This document shows positions 26,861-35,961 of a stretch of DNA of 61,115 nt, one piece after another. Where the stretch lies: positions 1 to 61,115 of the forward strand of contig NZ_NFKS01000017.1 in the NCBI RefSeq assembly GCF_002160515.1, read 5' to 3'. Under the pieces are notes generated by a model that searched no databases, was not told the origin of the DNA, and saw only the letters and a list, made by a program, of their open reading frames with translations. Source of the DNA: Anaeromassilibacillus sp. An172 (GTDB taxonomy: Bacteria > Bacillota > Clostridia > Oscillospirales > Acutalibacteraceae). The stretch's first letter is position 1. Each line of letters opens with the position of its first letter. Made by a program: the position numbers and the translations under genes.

Positions 26861-28288
26861 TTGAGAATTTTATATTGTTCTTCAGAAGCACTCCCATATG
26901 CCGGCAGCGGCGGTCTTGCCGACGTAGCAGGAAGTCTTCCACATACATTGTGCAAAAAAGGTGAGGATTGCAGAATAGTAATGCCTCTTTACGGCACAAT
27001 TTCTCAGGAACTCAGAAACACTTTGAACTTTATCACAAACTTTACAGTTCCTGTTGCATGGCGTCATCAGTACTGCGGACTTTTCTGGGCTCGCTGGAAT
27101 GACTGCACATACTATTTCATAGACAACGAATACTATTTCAAGAGAAACGCTCTTTACGGCTTCTATGATGACGCCGAGAGATTTGCATTCTTCTCAAGAG
27201 CTATTCTTGAAATGCTCCCATATATCGATTTCCATCCGGATATCATCAATGCCAACGACTGGCAGACAGCTCTTGTTCCTACATACTACTATCTTTTCTA
27301 TTCAAAGAATCCATGGTATGCAAACATCAAGAATATTATCACAATTCATAATATTCAGTACCAGGGCGAGTATGGCTGGGAAGTTAACACAGAGTGCGTT
27401 GGTATTCCAAAGAGCGACGAGTATCTTTTGGAGATGAACGGAAACCTGAATTTCCTCAAGGGCGCAATCGAAACAGCAGTAAGAGTTACAACAGTTTCTC
27501 CAAGCTATGTTTCAGAAATCAGAGACCCATGGTTCAGCCACGGTCTTGACCCTGAGCTCAATCTCCGTTACTATAAGCTTTGCGGTATCCTCAACGGTAT
27601 CGACGTTGACAACTACAATCCTGAAACAGACCCGAATGTTTATGCAAACTATTCTTTGAACAACATGGCAGGCAAGGCAGAGTGTAAGCGTAAGCTCCAG
27701 GAAAGACTTTCTCTCGAGCAGAGAGCAGACGTTCCTATGGTTGCAATGGTAACACGTCTTGTTTCCCATAAGGGTCTTGACCTTGTAAGAATGGGGCTTG
27801 AGCATCTCATGAACACAGAGGATATGCAGTTTGTAATCCTCGGTTCAGGCGACGCAGAGTACGAAGATTACTTCAGATACATGCAGAATAAGTATCCGGG
27901 CAGAATTTGCGCTTGCATCGGCTTTATCCCAGAGCTTGCAAGAAAGATTTATTCCGGTGCAGATATATTCCTTATGCCTTCAAAGGCAGAGCCATGCGGA
28001 CTTTCACAGATGATAGCTTTGCGCTATGGTACAATTCCTGTAGTTCGTGAGGTAGGCGGACTTAGAGACTCTGTTCACGACAGTATGGACGGTTTCGGTA
28101 ATGGATTTACATTCAGAAACTACGATACAGCAGACATGCAGAACGCAGTAAGACGTTCTCTCCAGGGTTACAGAGATCACGACGGCTGGCAGCAGCTTGT
28201 TGAAAGAGCTATGAAGAGCGACAACAGCTGGTCACGTTCCGCAGATGACTATATCAATGTTTACCGTGACACTCTTAATTGGGACTAA
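26861..28288 (+). CDS. glgA: Glycogen synthase (ADP-glucose)
   Basis: GT5 glucosyltransferase extending alpha-1,4-glucan. 475 residues: N-terminal RILYCSSEALPYAGSGGLADVAGSLP, and the C-terminal donor site FLMPSKAEPCGLSQMIALRYGTIPVV. The usual KxGGL lysine (Lys15 in E. coli) is replaced by Ser in GSGGL. Starts with TTG at 26861 with an ideal AAGGAGG 8 bases upstream and no nearby ATG. Last gene of the glg cluster, followed by a terminator. Confidence 0.94.
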   Translation: MRILYCSSEALPYAGSGGLADVAGSLPHTLCKKGEDCRIVMPLYGTISQELRNTLNFITNFTVPVAWRHQYCGLFWARWNDCTYYFIDNEYYFKRNALYGFYDDAERFAFFSRAILEMLPYIDFHPDIINANDWQTALVPTYYYLFYSKNPWYANIKNIITIHNIQYQGEYGWEVNTECVGIPKSDEYLLEMNGNLNFLKGAIETAVRVTTVSPSYVSEIRDPWFSHGLDPELNLRYYKLCGILNGIDVDNYNPETDPNVYANYSLNNMAGKAECKRKLQERLSLEQRADVPMVAMVTRLVSHKGLDLVRMGLEHLMNTEDMQFVILGSGDAEYEDYFRYMQNKYPGRICACIGFIPELARKIYSGADIFLMPSKAEPCGLSQMIALRYGTIPVVREVGGLRDSVHDSMDGFGNGFTFRNYDTADMQNAVRRSLQGYRDHDGWQQLVERAMKSDNSWSRSADDYINVYRDTLNWD

Positions 28289-28334
28289 TTTTAATATCTG
28301 AAATTTTTCAAAACAATATTCTCTTTGCAGAGGG

Positions 28335-28366
28335 AGAAACGGTAACCTTTATGGGTTGCCGTTTCT
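28335..28366 (+). terminator. Terminator of the glg cluster
   Basis: A 13-base arm (28335-28347) pairs with 28354-28366 with one mismatch around a 6-base loop, followed by a run of T. Confidence 0.85.
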
Positions 28367-28390
28367 TTTTTTATTTGTGGGGTAATATGT

Positions 28391-29257
28391 ATGAATGGGT
28401 TTACTATTTTATCATTCTTAGAATGTGTGCTGTTTCTTTTTTATCAAATCTTTTTGGCAAAATTCTTATCTGTGGGAAAGAGAAAGAAAGCGTTAGTTTT
28501 AACTGTGGCTTTTGAACTGGCAGCAGCGTTTATTTTGTGCGGCTCCATTGTATACTCTTATGTAAACAATATAAATTTTATAAATATGCTTCGCTTGATA
28601 TTGATATCTGTATTTTTAATGTTGTTTATTATATTTCAGTTTTTCCTCAGAGAACGTATTCCCATAAAAAGGGGAAAAACAGCCATTTGTATTATTCTCA
28701 GTTTAGTAATATCAGTCTTAGCGGCAAAAGGTATTTTTATAATTGAAAGCAATATAAAAAGCTTTGATACTCCGGAACAGGCTATCGAATACTCAGTAGG
28801 ACAGCATGTTTTTGAAGATTATACAGTTATCAATGAAGGAAACTATTGCTTTGTAGTAGATGCAAAAAGTGATGTATCCAGCGGAATATACCCGTTGTAC
28901 TATTCGCAAAAAGATTTAAAGACCGGAAAATGGAGTATGCTTTTCATGGTGGAGAATTCCGTGGAGAAACAGCTGGACAGTGAATCTCTGTTGATGAACA
29001 CTTTAATTTTCTGTAAGTATATGCCGGAAACAGATAAGTGTTTTGTTTTGGCTGAAAACAGAAATGATAAACTTAAATTTATGGAAAGCGTCACCGATAA
29101 AAACGACGTGTCCTTTGAACCGATTTTTACAAAAGAAGACATAGAAAAGGATGAAACAATTCCAACATTCTTTTATGATGTGTTGGACTGTGAAAACGAA
29201 AAAATAGAAATAAAAATAAACGGCGCATCCAGAACTATAGATGTACCAGAAAAATAG
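28391..29257 (+). CDS. Uncharacterised membrane protein
   Basis: 288 residues, not recognised. Four hydrophobic segments near residues 5-25, 35-57, 65-88 and 95-115 are followed by a soluble, probably extracytoplasmic domain of about 165 residues starting IESNIKSFDTPEQAIEYSVGQ. The pattern of a TPEQAI helix and a strand-rich domain (NEGNYCFVVDAKS) occurs in many clostridial proteins of unknown role. The ribosome site is weak (GGGGTAATATGT), and base composition is more AT-rich than neighbours. An adjacent gene remnant at 29269 may belong to the same lost locus. Confidence 0.6.
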   Translation: MNGFTILSFLECVLFLFYQIFLAKFLSVGKRKKALVLTVAFELAAAFILCGSIVYSYVNNINFINMLRLILISVFLMLFIIFQFFLRERIPIKRGKTAICIILSLVISVLAAKGIFIIESNIKSFDTPEQAIEYSVGQHVFEDYTVINEGNYCFVVDAKSDVSSGIYPLYYSQKDLKTGKWSMLFMVENSVEKQLDSESLLMNTLIFCKYMPETDKCFVLAENRNDKLKFMESVTDKNDVSFEPIFTKEDIEKDETIPTFFYDVLDCENEKIEIKINGASRTIDVPEK

Positions 29258-29268
29258 AGAGTAATTAG

Positions 29269-29520
29269 GAAATCGTAATATGGAATGAAAATATTATCGA
29301 CTTTATTGACTTAAAGAAAATCGGAAATACAGACCATTATTTGGCGGATAAAGCTGTTAAACTGTACGGAAAAGAATCTTTAAATTATAATAAAAAGCTT
29401 TGCGACAACTTGTGTTTATTAAAGATAGTTTTTATAGATAACACATACTTTGAGGTTGTTTGCAATGAAGTTTTAATTAGAGATTCTATATTCGATGCTG
29501 ATAGAAAAATCAAAGTGTGA
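29269..29520 (+). pseudogene. Open frame without start, probable gene remnant
   Basis: 84 codons are open from just after a TAG (29266) to TGA at 29520, with protein-like composition (for example NIIDFIDLKKIGNTDHYLADK and VFIDNTYFEVVCNE) but no ATG, GTG or TTG with a ribosome site at its beginning; the first TTG is at 29341. It is in a different frame from the preceding gene. Likely the 3' end of a decayed gene; not identified. Confidence 0.4.
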
Positions 29521-29544
29521 TTTTATAGAAAAGGAAATAAAAAA

Positions 29545-29574
29545 ACAGACACAACGCATTTACGTTGTGTCTGT
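29545..29574 (-). terminator. Terminator of the tRNA-fMet transcript
   Basis: ACAGACACAACG (29545-29556) pairs with CGTTGTGTCTGT (29563-29574). Read on the minus strand it is followed by seven T, and it lies 7 bases past the tRNA 3' end. Confidence 0.85.
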
Positions 29575-29580
29575 GTAATT

Positions 29581-29657
<77 letters not shown>

Positions 29658-29822
29658 ATATATATGAAGCACTTTCGTGCGCTTCATCGTTTCAGCGTAT
29701 TTTATTATATCAATTGGAAAGGCGTTTGTCAATACTTTTTTAAAAATTTTTTATTATTTTTATTCTTTATAAAAATATACTGAAAAATGTATTTTGCATT
29801 GCTATTTTTCTATGGAAATAAA

Positions 29823-29851
29823 TTGCATTTCGATGGGTTTATTGGTATAAT
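29823..29851 (+). promoter_or_regulatory. Promoter of metG
   Basis: TTGCAT (29823-29828), 17-bp spacer ending TGG, TATAAT (29846-29851): extended -10. Transcription would start near 29858, giving a short leader with no room for a T-box. Confidence 0.75.
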
Positions 29852-29905
29852 AATATGAAAGCCGTTAAGCGGCACTAAATTTACAAAGAAAGAGGAGTGT
29901 TCAAC

Positions 29906-31861
29906 ATGTGTCAGAAAACACCGTATTACATTACGACCGCTATCGCTTACACATCCCGCAAGCCACACATCGGCAACAGCTACGAGATTGTATTGACAGA
30001 CGCTATTGCGAGGTACAAGCGAATGCAGGGATACGACGTGTTTTTCCTTACCGGTACTGACGAACACGGTCAAAAAATAGAGGAGTACGCAGCCGCCGCA
30101 GGTGTTTCTCCAAAGGAGTATGTGGACAAGGTTGCAGGTCAGATTCGTGAAATCTGCGATATGCTCAACGTATCCTACGACAAGTTTATCAGAACTACAG
30201 ACGATTATCACGAAAAAGTGGTACAGAAAATATTTAAAAAGCTTTACGAACAGGGCGATATTTACAAGAGTGAGTACGAGGGTCTTTACTGCACACCTTG
30301 CGAGAGCTTCTGGACAGAGGCTCAGCTTGTAGACGGAAAATGCCCTGACTGCGGCAGAGAGGTTAAAAAGGCAAAGGAAGAGGCTTACTTCCTTAAAATG
30401 TCAAAATACCAGAAACAGCTTGAAGAGTTTATCGAAAACAACCCTGACTTTATTTTCCCTGAGAGCAGAAAGAAAGAGATGCTCAACAACTTTATAAAGC
30501 CGGGACTTCAGGACCTCTGCGTTTCAAGAACCAGTTTCAAATGGGGTGTTCCCGTTGACTTTGACGACAAGCATGTTATCTATGTTTGGATTGACGCCCT
30601 TTCAAACTACATCACTGCTTTGGGTTACGACCCGGACGGAAGCTCAGATCTTTATAAAAAATACTGGCCTGCCGACGTTCACATTATCGGCAAGGACATT
30701 TTGAGATTCCACACAATCTACTGGCCTATTATGCTTATGGCTTTGGGCGAGCCTTTGCCTAAGCAGGTATTCGGTCATCCATGGCTTTTGTTCGGAACAG
30801 ACAAGATGAGCAAATCCCGTGGAAATGTTATCTATGCTGACGACCTTATCAATCTCCTTGGTGTTGACGCAGTTAGATACTATCTCCTGTCTGAAATGCC
30901 ATATACAAGCGACGGTTCAATAACCTATGAAACAATTATCGAAAGATACAATTCAGACCTTGCCAACACTTTGGGCAACCTGGTAAACAGAACTATCGCC
31001 ATGAGCAACAAGTATTTCGACGGCGAAATTCTCCCCGGCGATGTTAAGGAGCCTGTGGACGATGACCTGATAAATACAGCTCTCACAACAGTTGAAACAA
31101 TAGATAATCTTATTAAGCAATACAGAATGAGCGACGCTCTTGACGCTCTCTTCAATCTTGCACGCCGCTGCAACAAGTACATCGACGAAACAGCACCTTG
31201 GGTTCTTGCAAAAGACCCGGAGAAGAAAGGCCGTCTTGGAACTGTACTTTACAATCTTTTGGAGGGTATTCGCTTTACCGCAGTGCTTTTGGCTCCGTTT
31301 ATGCCGGACACTTCAAAGAAGATTTTTGAACAGCTCAACTGCGACGTAACCGATTACGAAAGCCTTAAAACCTTCGGCGGCACAAAGGTTGGCGGCAAGG
31401 TTGGAACTCCTGTTCCTCTCTTCTCAAGAATTGACACTGAAAAGATGCTCAAGGAAATTGCCGAGAAGCAGGAAGAGGCTGCAAAGAAAGCCGACCCGAA
31501 ATCCGACAGAGAAGAAAAGAAAGCAGAGCTTGAGGGTATCGCACAGATAGGCATAGAGGACTTCTGCAAGGTTGATTTGCGTGTTGCAGAAATCAAAGCC
31601 TGCGAGCCTGTAAAGAAAGCCAAAAAGCTTTTGAAGCTCACCCTTGACGACGGCGCAGGTGAAAGAACTGTAGCCAGCGGAATTGCAAAGTTCTACAAGC
31701 CGGAAGACCTTATCGGACACAGAGTTGTTCTCGTTTCAAACCTGAAGCCTGCAAAGCTCTGCGGTGTTGAAAGCTGCGGCATGATTCTTGCTGCAACCTG
31801 CGGCGAAGAAGTAAAAGTAATCTTCGTAGATGACATGACCCCCGGCTCCAAAATCAGTTAA
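29906..31861 (+). CDS. metG: Methionyl-tRNA synthetase
   Basis: Charges tRNA-Met. 651 residues: class I motif PHIGN (HIGH variant) near residue 20, a zinc knuckle region with CTPC and CPDC (about 128-150), KMSKSRG near 300, an anticodon-binding helical domain and a C-terminal EMAP/Trbp111-type tRNA-binding domain (about 545-651: DFCKVDLRVAEIKACEPV). A Lys/Glu-rich linker joins the last two. ATG at 29906 is correctly spaced from AAAGAGGAG; a GTG at 29897 is too close. Confidence 0.96.
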   Translation: MCQKTPYYITTAIAYTSRKPHIGNSYEIVLTDAIARYKRMQGYDVFFLTGTDEHGQKIEEYAAAAGVSPKEYVDKVAGQIREICDMLNVSYDKFIRTTDDYHEKVVQKIFKKLYEQGDIYKSEYEGLYCTPCESFWTEAQLVDGKCPDCGREVKKAKEEAYFLKMSKYQKQLEEFIENNPDFIFPESRKKEMLNNFIKPGLQDLCVSRTSFKWGVPVDFDDKHVIYVWIDALSNYITALGYDPDGSSDLYKKYWPADVHIIGKDILRFHTIYWPIMLMALGEPLPKQVFGHPWLLFGTDKMSKSRGNVIYADDLINLLGVDAVRYYLLSEMPYTSDGSITYETIIERYNSDLANTLGNLVNRTIAMSNKYFDGEILPGDVKEPVDDDLINTALTTVETIDNLIKQYRMSDALDALFNLARRCNKYIDETAPWVLAKDPEKKGRLGTVLYNLLEGIRFTAVLLAPFMPDTSKKIFEQLNCDVTDYESLKTFGGTKVGGKVGTPVPLFSRIDTEKMLKEIAEKQEEAAKKADPKSDREEKKAELEGIAQIGIEDFCKVDLRVAEIKACEPVKKAKKLLKLTLDDGAGERTVASGIAKFYKPEDLIGHRVVLVSNLKPAKLCGVESCGMILAATCGEEVKVIFVDDMTPGSKIS

Positions 31862-32225
31862 TTTTAGTTCCGCTTATTTTGATTCCGCCTTGGAAAGGTT
31901 TTAGCTGGAGGTTGCCGTTGTGCATGCGGCGGGTAATACTTCCTTTTGGCGGTAGAAATTCCTATTCTCACAGATAGGATTTGTTTTGATTCCGTCTATT
32001 TTAATTCCGCCTTGGAAGGGTTTAAACTGGAGGTTACCGTTGTGCATGCGGCGGGTAAAACTTCCTTTTGGCGGTAGAAATTCCTATTCTCGCAGATAGG
32101 AATTGTTTTGATTCCGTCTATTTTAATTCCGCCTTGGAAGGGTTTAAACTGGAGGTTGCCGTTGTGCATGCGGCGGGTAAAACTTCTTTTTAGTGGTGAG
32201 AGTTCCTATTCTCTGAGTGGAGTTA
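31862..32225 (-). repeat. Three tandem copies of a 122-bp hairpin repeat
   Basis: Units start near 31882, 32004 and 32126, exactly 122 bp apart; copies two and three are nearly identical until about 32186, where the third diverges. Each holds CCGCC (31885, 32007, 32129) pairing with GGCGG of GCATGCGGCGGG. Read on the minus strand each ends CCAAGGCGGAATCAAAA-like, matching the right end of the stem-loop modules elsewhere, so this is a related, reversed subfamily. It follows directly on the metG stop. Confidence 0.8.
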
Positions 32226-32240
32226 TTTTATCACTTCACG

Positions 32241-32419
32241 TAGGGGCGGATTAACATATCCGCCCGGTAGCAGTAGGGTTTCTGTTAAAAATAAGTCAGT
32301 TTATAAAGCTGAATTTAATTAACAGATGAACCGATTCCACAATTATAAAAATGTTAACGCAGAAGCAGAATTTTTAATTAAACAATAAACAGATAGCGGG
32401 CGGATAAAATCCGCCCCTA
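32241..32419. mobile_element. MITE-like element with GC-rich inverted ends
   Basis: TAGGGGCGGAT (32241-32251) at the left is matched by ATCCGCCCCTA (32409-32419) at the right. Each end also contains a second arm, so both termini are hairpins: GGGCGGAT/ATCCGCCC at 32244-32265 and 32398-32416. The about 130-bp interior is AT-rich and codes for nothing. No target-site duplication is obvious, and no transposase is in the window. Confidence 0.5.
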
Positions 32420-32448
32420 TTTTTAAACAATAAAAATAATCAACCCTA

Positions 32449-32546
32449 ACCGAGAGCGAGCCATTCCAAATAAAAAAGGAAAGGTTTCGCCCGCCTTGAA
32501 ACGATGTTTATTTCTTAGTCAAACCTTTGCAAGGCGGAAATAAAAA
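32449..32546 (+). repeat. Mosaic hairpin repeat: leader plus one stem-loop module
   Basis: Leader with the CCATTCC core (GAGCGAGCC, arms degenerate), then CCGCCTTG (32491-32498) pairing with CAAGGCGG (32530-32537) and the AAATAAAAAA tail. It ends 19 bp before tatD, so it forms the upstream region of that gene. Confidence 0.75.
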
Positions 32547-32564
32547 AAGAGAGGTTAAAAAGCT

Positions 32565-33338
32565 ATGGAACCTAATTTTCACAATATATTTGACGTCCAC
32601 GCCCATTATTATGATGAATGGTTTGACGAGGATAGAGAAAGCCTTTTCGAGCTTTTGCCGCAAAAGGGCGTTTGCAATGTTATAAACGCCGCCGTTGATT
32701 TGGAAACCGCTGAAACAATAAAAAACTACAGTGAAAAGGTGGACTATTTTTATTTTGCAGCAGGCTTTCATCCGGAAAATCTTGAAAACCTGCCTGAGGA
32801 TTATCTCGAAAGAATAAAGCCCTATCTTTCCCACAAAAAGTGTGTGGCTCTTGGCGAAATAGGACTTGACTATTACTGGGATATTCCAAAGGATAAGCAG
32901 AAAAAGGTTTTTGAAGAACAGCTTATTCTGGCAAAAGAGCTGGACATTCCTGTTATTGTCCACGACAGAGAGGCTCACGGCGACACACTGGAAATGCTCA
33001 GAAAATACAAGCCTAAAGGAATTCTGCATTGCTTTTCCGGAAGCGTTGAAATGATGCGTGAGGTTGTAAAGCTGGGCATGAGTATCAGCCTGGGCGGAGT
33101 TGTAACTTTTAAAAACGCCAAACACAGTGTAAACGTGGCAAGCGAAATTCCCCTTGACCGCCTTATGCTGGAAACAGACGCTCCCTACATGGCTCCTGTG
33201 CCTTTCCGTGGCAAAAGATGCGACAGTTCAATGATTATCTACTGTGCAAAAAAAATCGCCGAGCTGAGAGGCCTGCCCACCCAGAAGCTTCTGGACATAA
33301 CCAAAGAAAACGCAGAAAAAATGTTTTTAAATAAATAA
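32565..33338 (+). CDS. tatD: TatD-family metal-dependent hydrolase
   Basis: 257 residues, amidohydrolase TIM barrel. Metal ligands visible: HAH in FDVHAHYYDE (about residue 8), Glu in GEIGLDYYW, His in VIVHDREAH, His in ILHCFSG and Asp in LETDAPYMAP. Family members are 3'-5' DNases or RNases with roles in DNA repair; the substrate here is unproven. It commonly follows metG in Firmicutes, as it does here, though 700 bp of repeats separate the two. GAGAGG precedes the ATG. Confidence 0.92.
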   Translation: MEPNFHNIFDVHAHYYDEWFDEDRESLFELLPQKGVCNVINAAVDLETAETIKNYSEKVDYFYFAAGFHPENLENLPEDYLERIKPYLSHKKCVALGEIGLDYYWDIPKDKQKKVFEEQLILAKELDIPVIVHDREAHGDTLEMLRKYKPKGILHCFSGSVEMMREVVKLGMSISLGGVVTFKNAKHSVNVASEIPLDRLMLETDAPYMAPVPFRGKRCDSSMIIYCAKKIAELRGLPTQKLLDITKENAEKMFLNK

Positions 33339-33346
33339 TTAAACAG

Positions 33347-33379
33347 AAAAACCGTGGTTTTCAATGAACCACGGTTTTT
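33347..33379. terminator. Bidirectional terminator between tatD and ktrA
   Basis: Perfect 13-bp stem (33347-33359 with 33367-33379), 7-base loop, with A- and T-rich flanks, between two converging genes. Confidence 0.85.
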
Positions 33380-33395
33380 GTTATAAAGAATTATA

Positions 33396-34040
33396 TTATT
33401 TTAAAAGCGGAGCAACGTCTGTGCTGTGTCCCATTATTATAAGTGTTTCGTCACGTCTGAAAACGTGGTCAGGACTTGGGAGAGGGCTTATAACGTCGCC
33501 CATCTTTGTTGCCAAAATGCTTATATTGTATTTTGAACGTATTGATTTTTCAATAATACTCTTTCCTACCCAAGGTGTTGGCACGGATATTTCGTATATT
33601 GCATACTCAGGTGTAAGCTCGATGTAGTCAAAAACATTCTTTGCGCCGAATTTCATGGCAAGACGCTCTGCTGTTTCCTTTTCGGCATAGATTACATAGT
33701 CTGCGCCGTTTCTCAAAAGGAGCTTTTTGTGAACCTCTGTATCGGCTCTGGCGATTACGAATTTTGCTCCGAAATCCTTCAAAAGAACTGTGATTTCCAA
33801 AGCACTTGGGAAGTTGTCGCCGATTGCCACAACGCAGATGTCAAAGTTTGCAACTCCGAGAGAACGGATAAACTCTTCATTCGTGCAGTTGCCTATTTCG
33901 ACATTTCTCACATATTTTAACGCGCTTTCGGCACGCACTTCATCTTTGTCAATGGCAAGAACTTCGTTGCCCTCTTCGATGAGCTTTTTTGACATGAATA
34001 TTCCGAATCTGCCAAGACCAATAATAAGAACGCTTTTCAT
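33396..34040 (-). CDS. ktrA: Potassium uptake regulatory subunit (RCK domains)
   Basis: 214 residues. RCK_N Rossmann domain with GLGRFG near residue 8 and an acidic end to the second strand (AIDKDE), then an RCK_C domain (about 135-214). It binds NAD(H)/ATP and gates the KtrB channel at the inner membrane face. Lies 66 bp downstream of ktrB in the same direction. The AGGAGG-type site before the ATG (34040) is clear. Confidence 0.92.
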   Translation of the reverse strand: MKSVLIIGLGRFGIFMSKKLIEEGNEVLAIDKDEVRAESALKYVRNVEIGNCTNEEFIRSLGVANFDICVVAIGDNFPSALEITVLLKDFGAKFVIARADTEVHKKLLLRNGADYVIYAEKETAERLAMKFGAKNVFDYIELTPEYAIYEISVPTPWVGKSIIEKSIRSKYNISILATKMGDVISPLPSPDHVFRRDETLIIMGHSTDVAPLLK

Positions 34041-34106
34041 TTTTGTTTCCTCCGTAAAAGGTCTGTTTTCTTTTATGTTTTTCTAAGTGGTAAAATTTAT
34101 TCTAAA

Positions 34107-35447
34107 TCAGCCGATTTGAATTTTTTCCTGTGGAAGTCTTGAAAGCGGTGAAAGATGTTCCGCTGAGAATGCGAAAAGAATTGTGAGAGAACCAACTCTT
34201 CCGAATATCATAAGAAGAACAAGAATTATTTCCGAAACAACGGAAAGTCCCGGGGTTATTCCCAAGGTAAGTCCTACGGTAGCAATTGCCGAAACACATT
34301 CAAACATGGCGGCGTTAAGTGTAACACCTTCAATGGCTGAAACCGCCATTGTTGCTGCTACGGAAAGCACAAGGTACATTGCCACAACGGTGAAAGCTCT
34401 TTTTGCTACATCGTCGTCAATTCTTCTTCTGAAACATTCGATTGACTTCTTTCTTTTAAATGTGGAAATAATACTTAAAAGAAAAACCACAAATGTGGTT
34501 GTTTTAATACCGCCGGCGGTAGAACCCGGGGAACCGCCCACAATCATAAGACAGATTATCAAAAACTGGCTGGCATGGGTGAGATTTGCAAGGTTTACCG
34601 TGTTAAATCCTGCGGTTCTGGCGGTTACAGACTGGAACAGGGAATTTAAAATCTTTTCACTTATTGACTTGCCCTGAAACTCAGTTCCCTTAATCTCGCA
34701 GAGGAAAATAATCAAAGCACCGGAGATTATGAGAAATGCGGTAAAGGTGAGAACAATTTTACTGTGAAGCCTTAAATATTTAAAGCGTCCCTTGTTTGTA
34801 ACAATATCGTTCCAAACAAAAAATCCGAGACCGCCCACTATAATAAGAAGCATGATAATCAGATTAAAATACCAGTCTGCCTGTACGCTTGTAAGGGAAG
34901 AGAAAGCCTGTCTGTATCCCATAAGGTCAAAACCTGCGTTGCAGAATGCGGAAATGGAATGGAATATAGAATAAAAAATACCCATACCGATTCCAAGCTG
35001 TGGTATAAAGTAAAAGGACAGCAGAAACGCTCCGATTGCTTCAATAAGCATAGAGCCCATAAAGATGAACTTTGTGATCTTGACTATTCCTCCAAGCTGA
35101 GGCATCGCAACGGATTCCTGCATGAGAACACGCTGGGATAAGCCGATTTTTCGCTTAGTAAGGGTAATAAGAGAAATTGCCAAGGTCATAAATCCTATAC
35201 CGCCTATCTGTATCAGCGCCAAAATAACAATCTGTCCGAACATGGACCAGTATTGATATGTATCAAACCTTATAAGTCCGGTAACACAGGTGGCTGAGGT
35301 TGCGGTAAAAAGTGAATCTACAGGGGATGTGAATATCCTTTCCTTTGAAGATATGGGAAGCATCAAAAGCAAAGTTCCCAAAAGGATTATAACACAATAG
35401 CCCAAGAGTATCTTTTTCATAGTTGAAATATTTCTGATTTTTTTCAT
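34107..35447 (-). CDS. ktrB: Potassium uptake channel subunit
   Basis: Membrane subunit of the Ktr K+ (Na+-coupled) uptake system; 446 residues with about ten hydrophobic segments and four pore-loop regions, each centred on a glycine as in the Trk/Ktr/HKT family (for example ATSATCVTGLIRFDT and SAFCNAGFDLMG). The start at 35447 (ATG after AGGAAAG) matches the family length; a TTG at 35522 would add 25 residues. Promoter at 35550-35577 on the same strand. Confidence 0.9.
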   Translation of the reverse strand: MKKIRNISTMKKILLGYCVIILLGTLLLMLPISSKERIFTSPVDSLFTATSATCVTGLIRFDTYQYWSMFGQIVILALIQIGGIGFMTLAISLITLTKRKIGLSQRVLMQESVAMPQLGGIVKITKFIFMGSMLIEAIGAFLLSFYFIPQLGIGMGIFYSIFHSISAFCNAGFDLMGYRQAFSSLTSVQADWYFNLIIMLLIIVGGLGFFVWNDIVTNKGRFKYLRLHSKIVLTFTAFLIISGALIIFLCEIKGTEFQGKSISEKILNSLFQSVTARTAGFNTVNLANLTHASQFLIICLMIVGGSPGSTAGGIKTTTFVVFLLSIISTFKRKKSIECFRRRIDDDVAKRAFTVVAMYLVLSVAATMAVSAIEGVTLNAAMFECVSAIATVGLTLGITPGLSVVSEIILVLLMIFGRVGSLTILFAFSAEHLSPLSRLPQEKIQIG

Positions 35448-35549
35448 AACAGAAATCTTTCCTATATCGCTCAAAAAATCATCTCCCGAACAAAATTTTT
35501 TTATTTGAAAATAAGCCTTCAAAAATACACATGTGAAAGCTTAGGATAT

Positions 35550-35577
35550 ATTATAGCACATAAAAAATAAAATACAA
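35550..35577 (-). promoter_or_regulatory. Promoter of ktrBA
   Basis: Minus strand: TTGTAT (35577-35572), 16-bp spacer ending TGC, TATAAT (35555-35550). Extended -10. Confidence 0.65.
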
Positions 35578-35772
35578 TTTCTTTTCAATTATTTTTTCAG
35601 TTCTTATCACAAAGTAAAAATAAGGCGGTTATTTATAGCGGAATTTGTGTTTTTTGAACGTAAAAAAGTAAATTAAGGTAATATTTGAGAGTTTTATTTT
35701 TCTTATTGTGTGAAAATCAATTTATAAATCTGCCGGCACTTTCAAAAAAGGGTTTATTTTTTCATAGTTACA

Positions 35773-35781
35773 TGATATAAT
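35773..35781 (+). promoter_or_regulatory. Extended -10 promoter candidate for secA
   Basis: TGATATAAT reads as TGN plus TATAAT (35776-35781). The -35 position (TTTATT) is poor. It lies 180 bp upstream of secA. The remaining intergenic bases 35578-35961 show AT-rich sequence and a weak hairpin (about 35878-35911). Confidence 0.45.
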
Positions 35782-35961
35782 ATTAAAGATTATTTATAAT
35801 GTGTAGTATGCCTATTTTCAGACAGAGGTTTTTGCACGTTTAAAATGACAGTCACAGATTCATGTAACGAAAAAAATGCTGTTGTTTTTCCTATTAAAAA
35901 TGAAAACAGCAGGTCTTAATAGAAAGAAATCCCTCGGGATAGATGAAAGGATGAACAGTTT

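Noticed and set aside
29852-29905. T-box leader for metG, and likewise for gltX and glnS
   Set aside because: The metG leader is too short, and the regions upstream of gltX and glnS show no antiterminator TGG bulge sequence or stem I.
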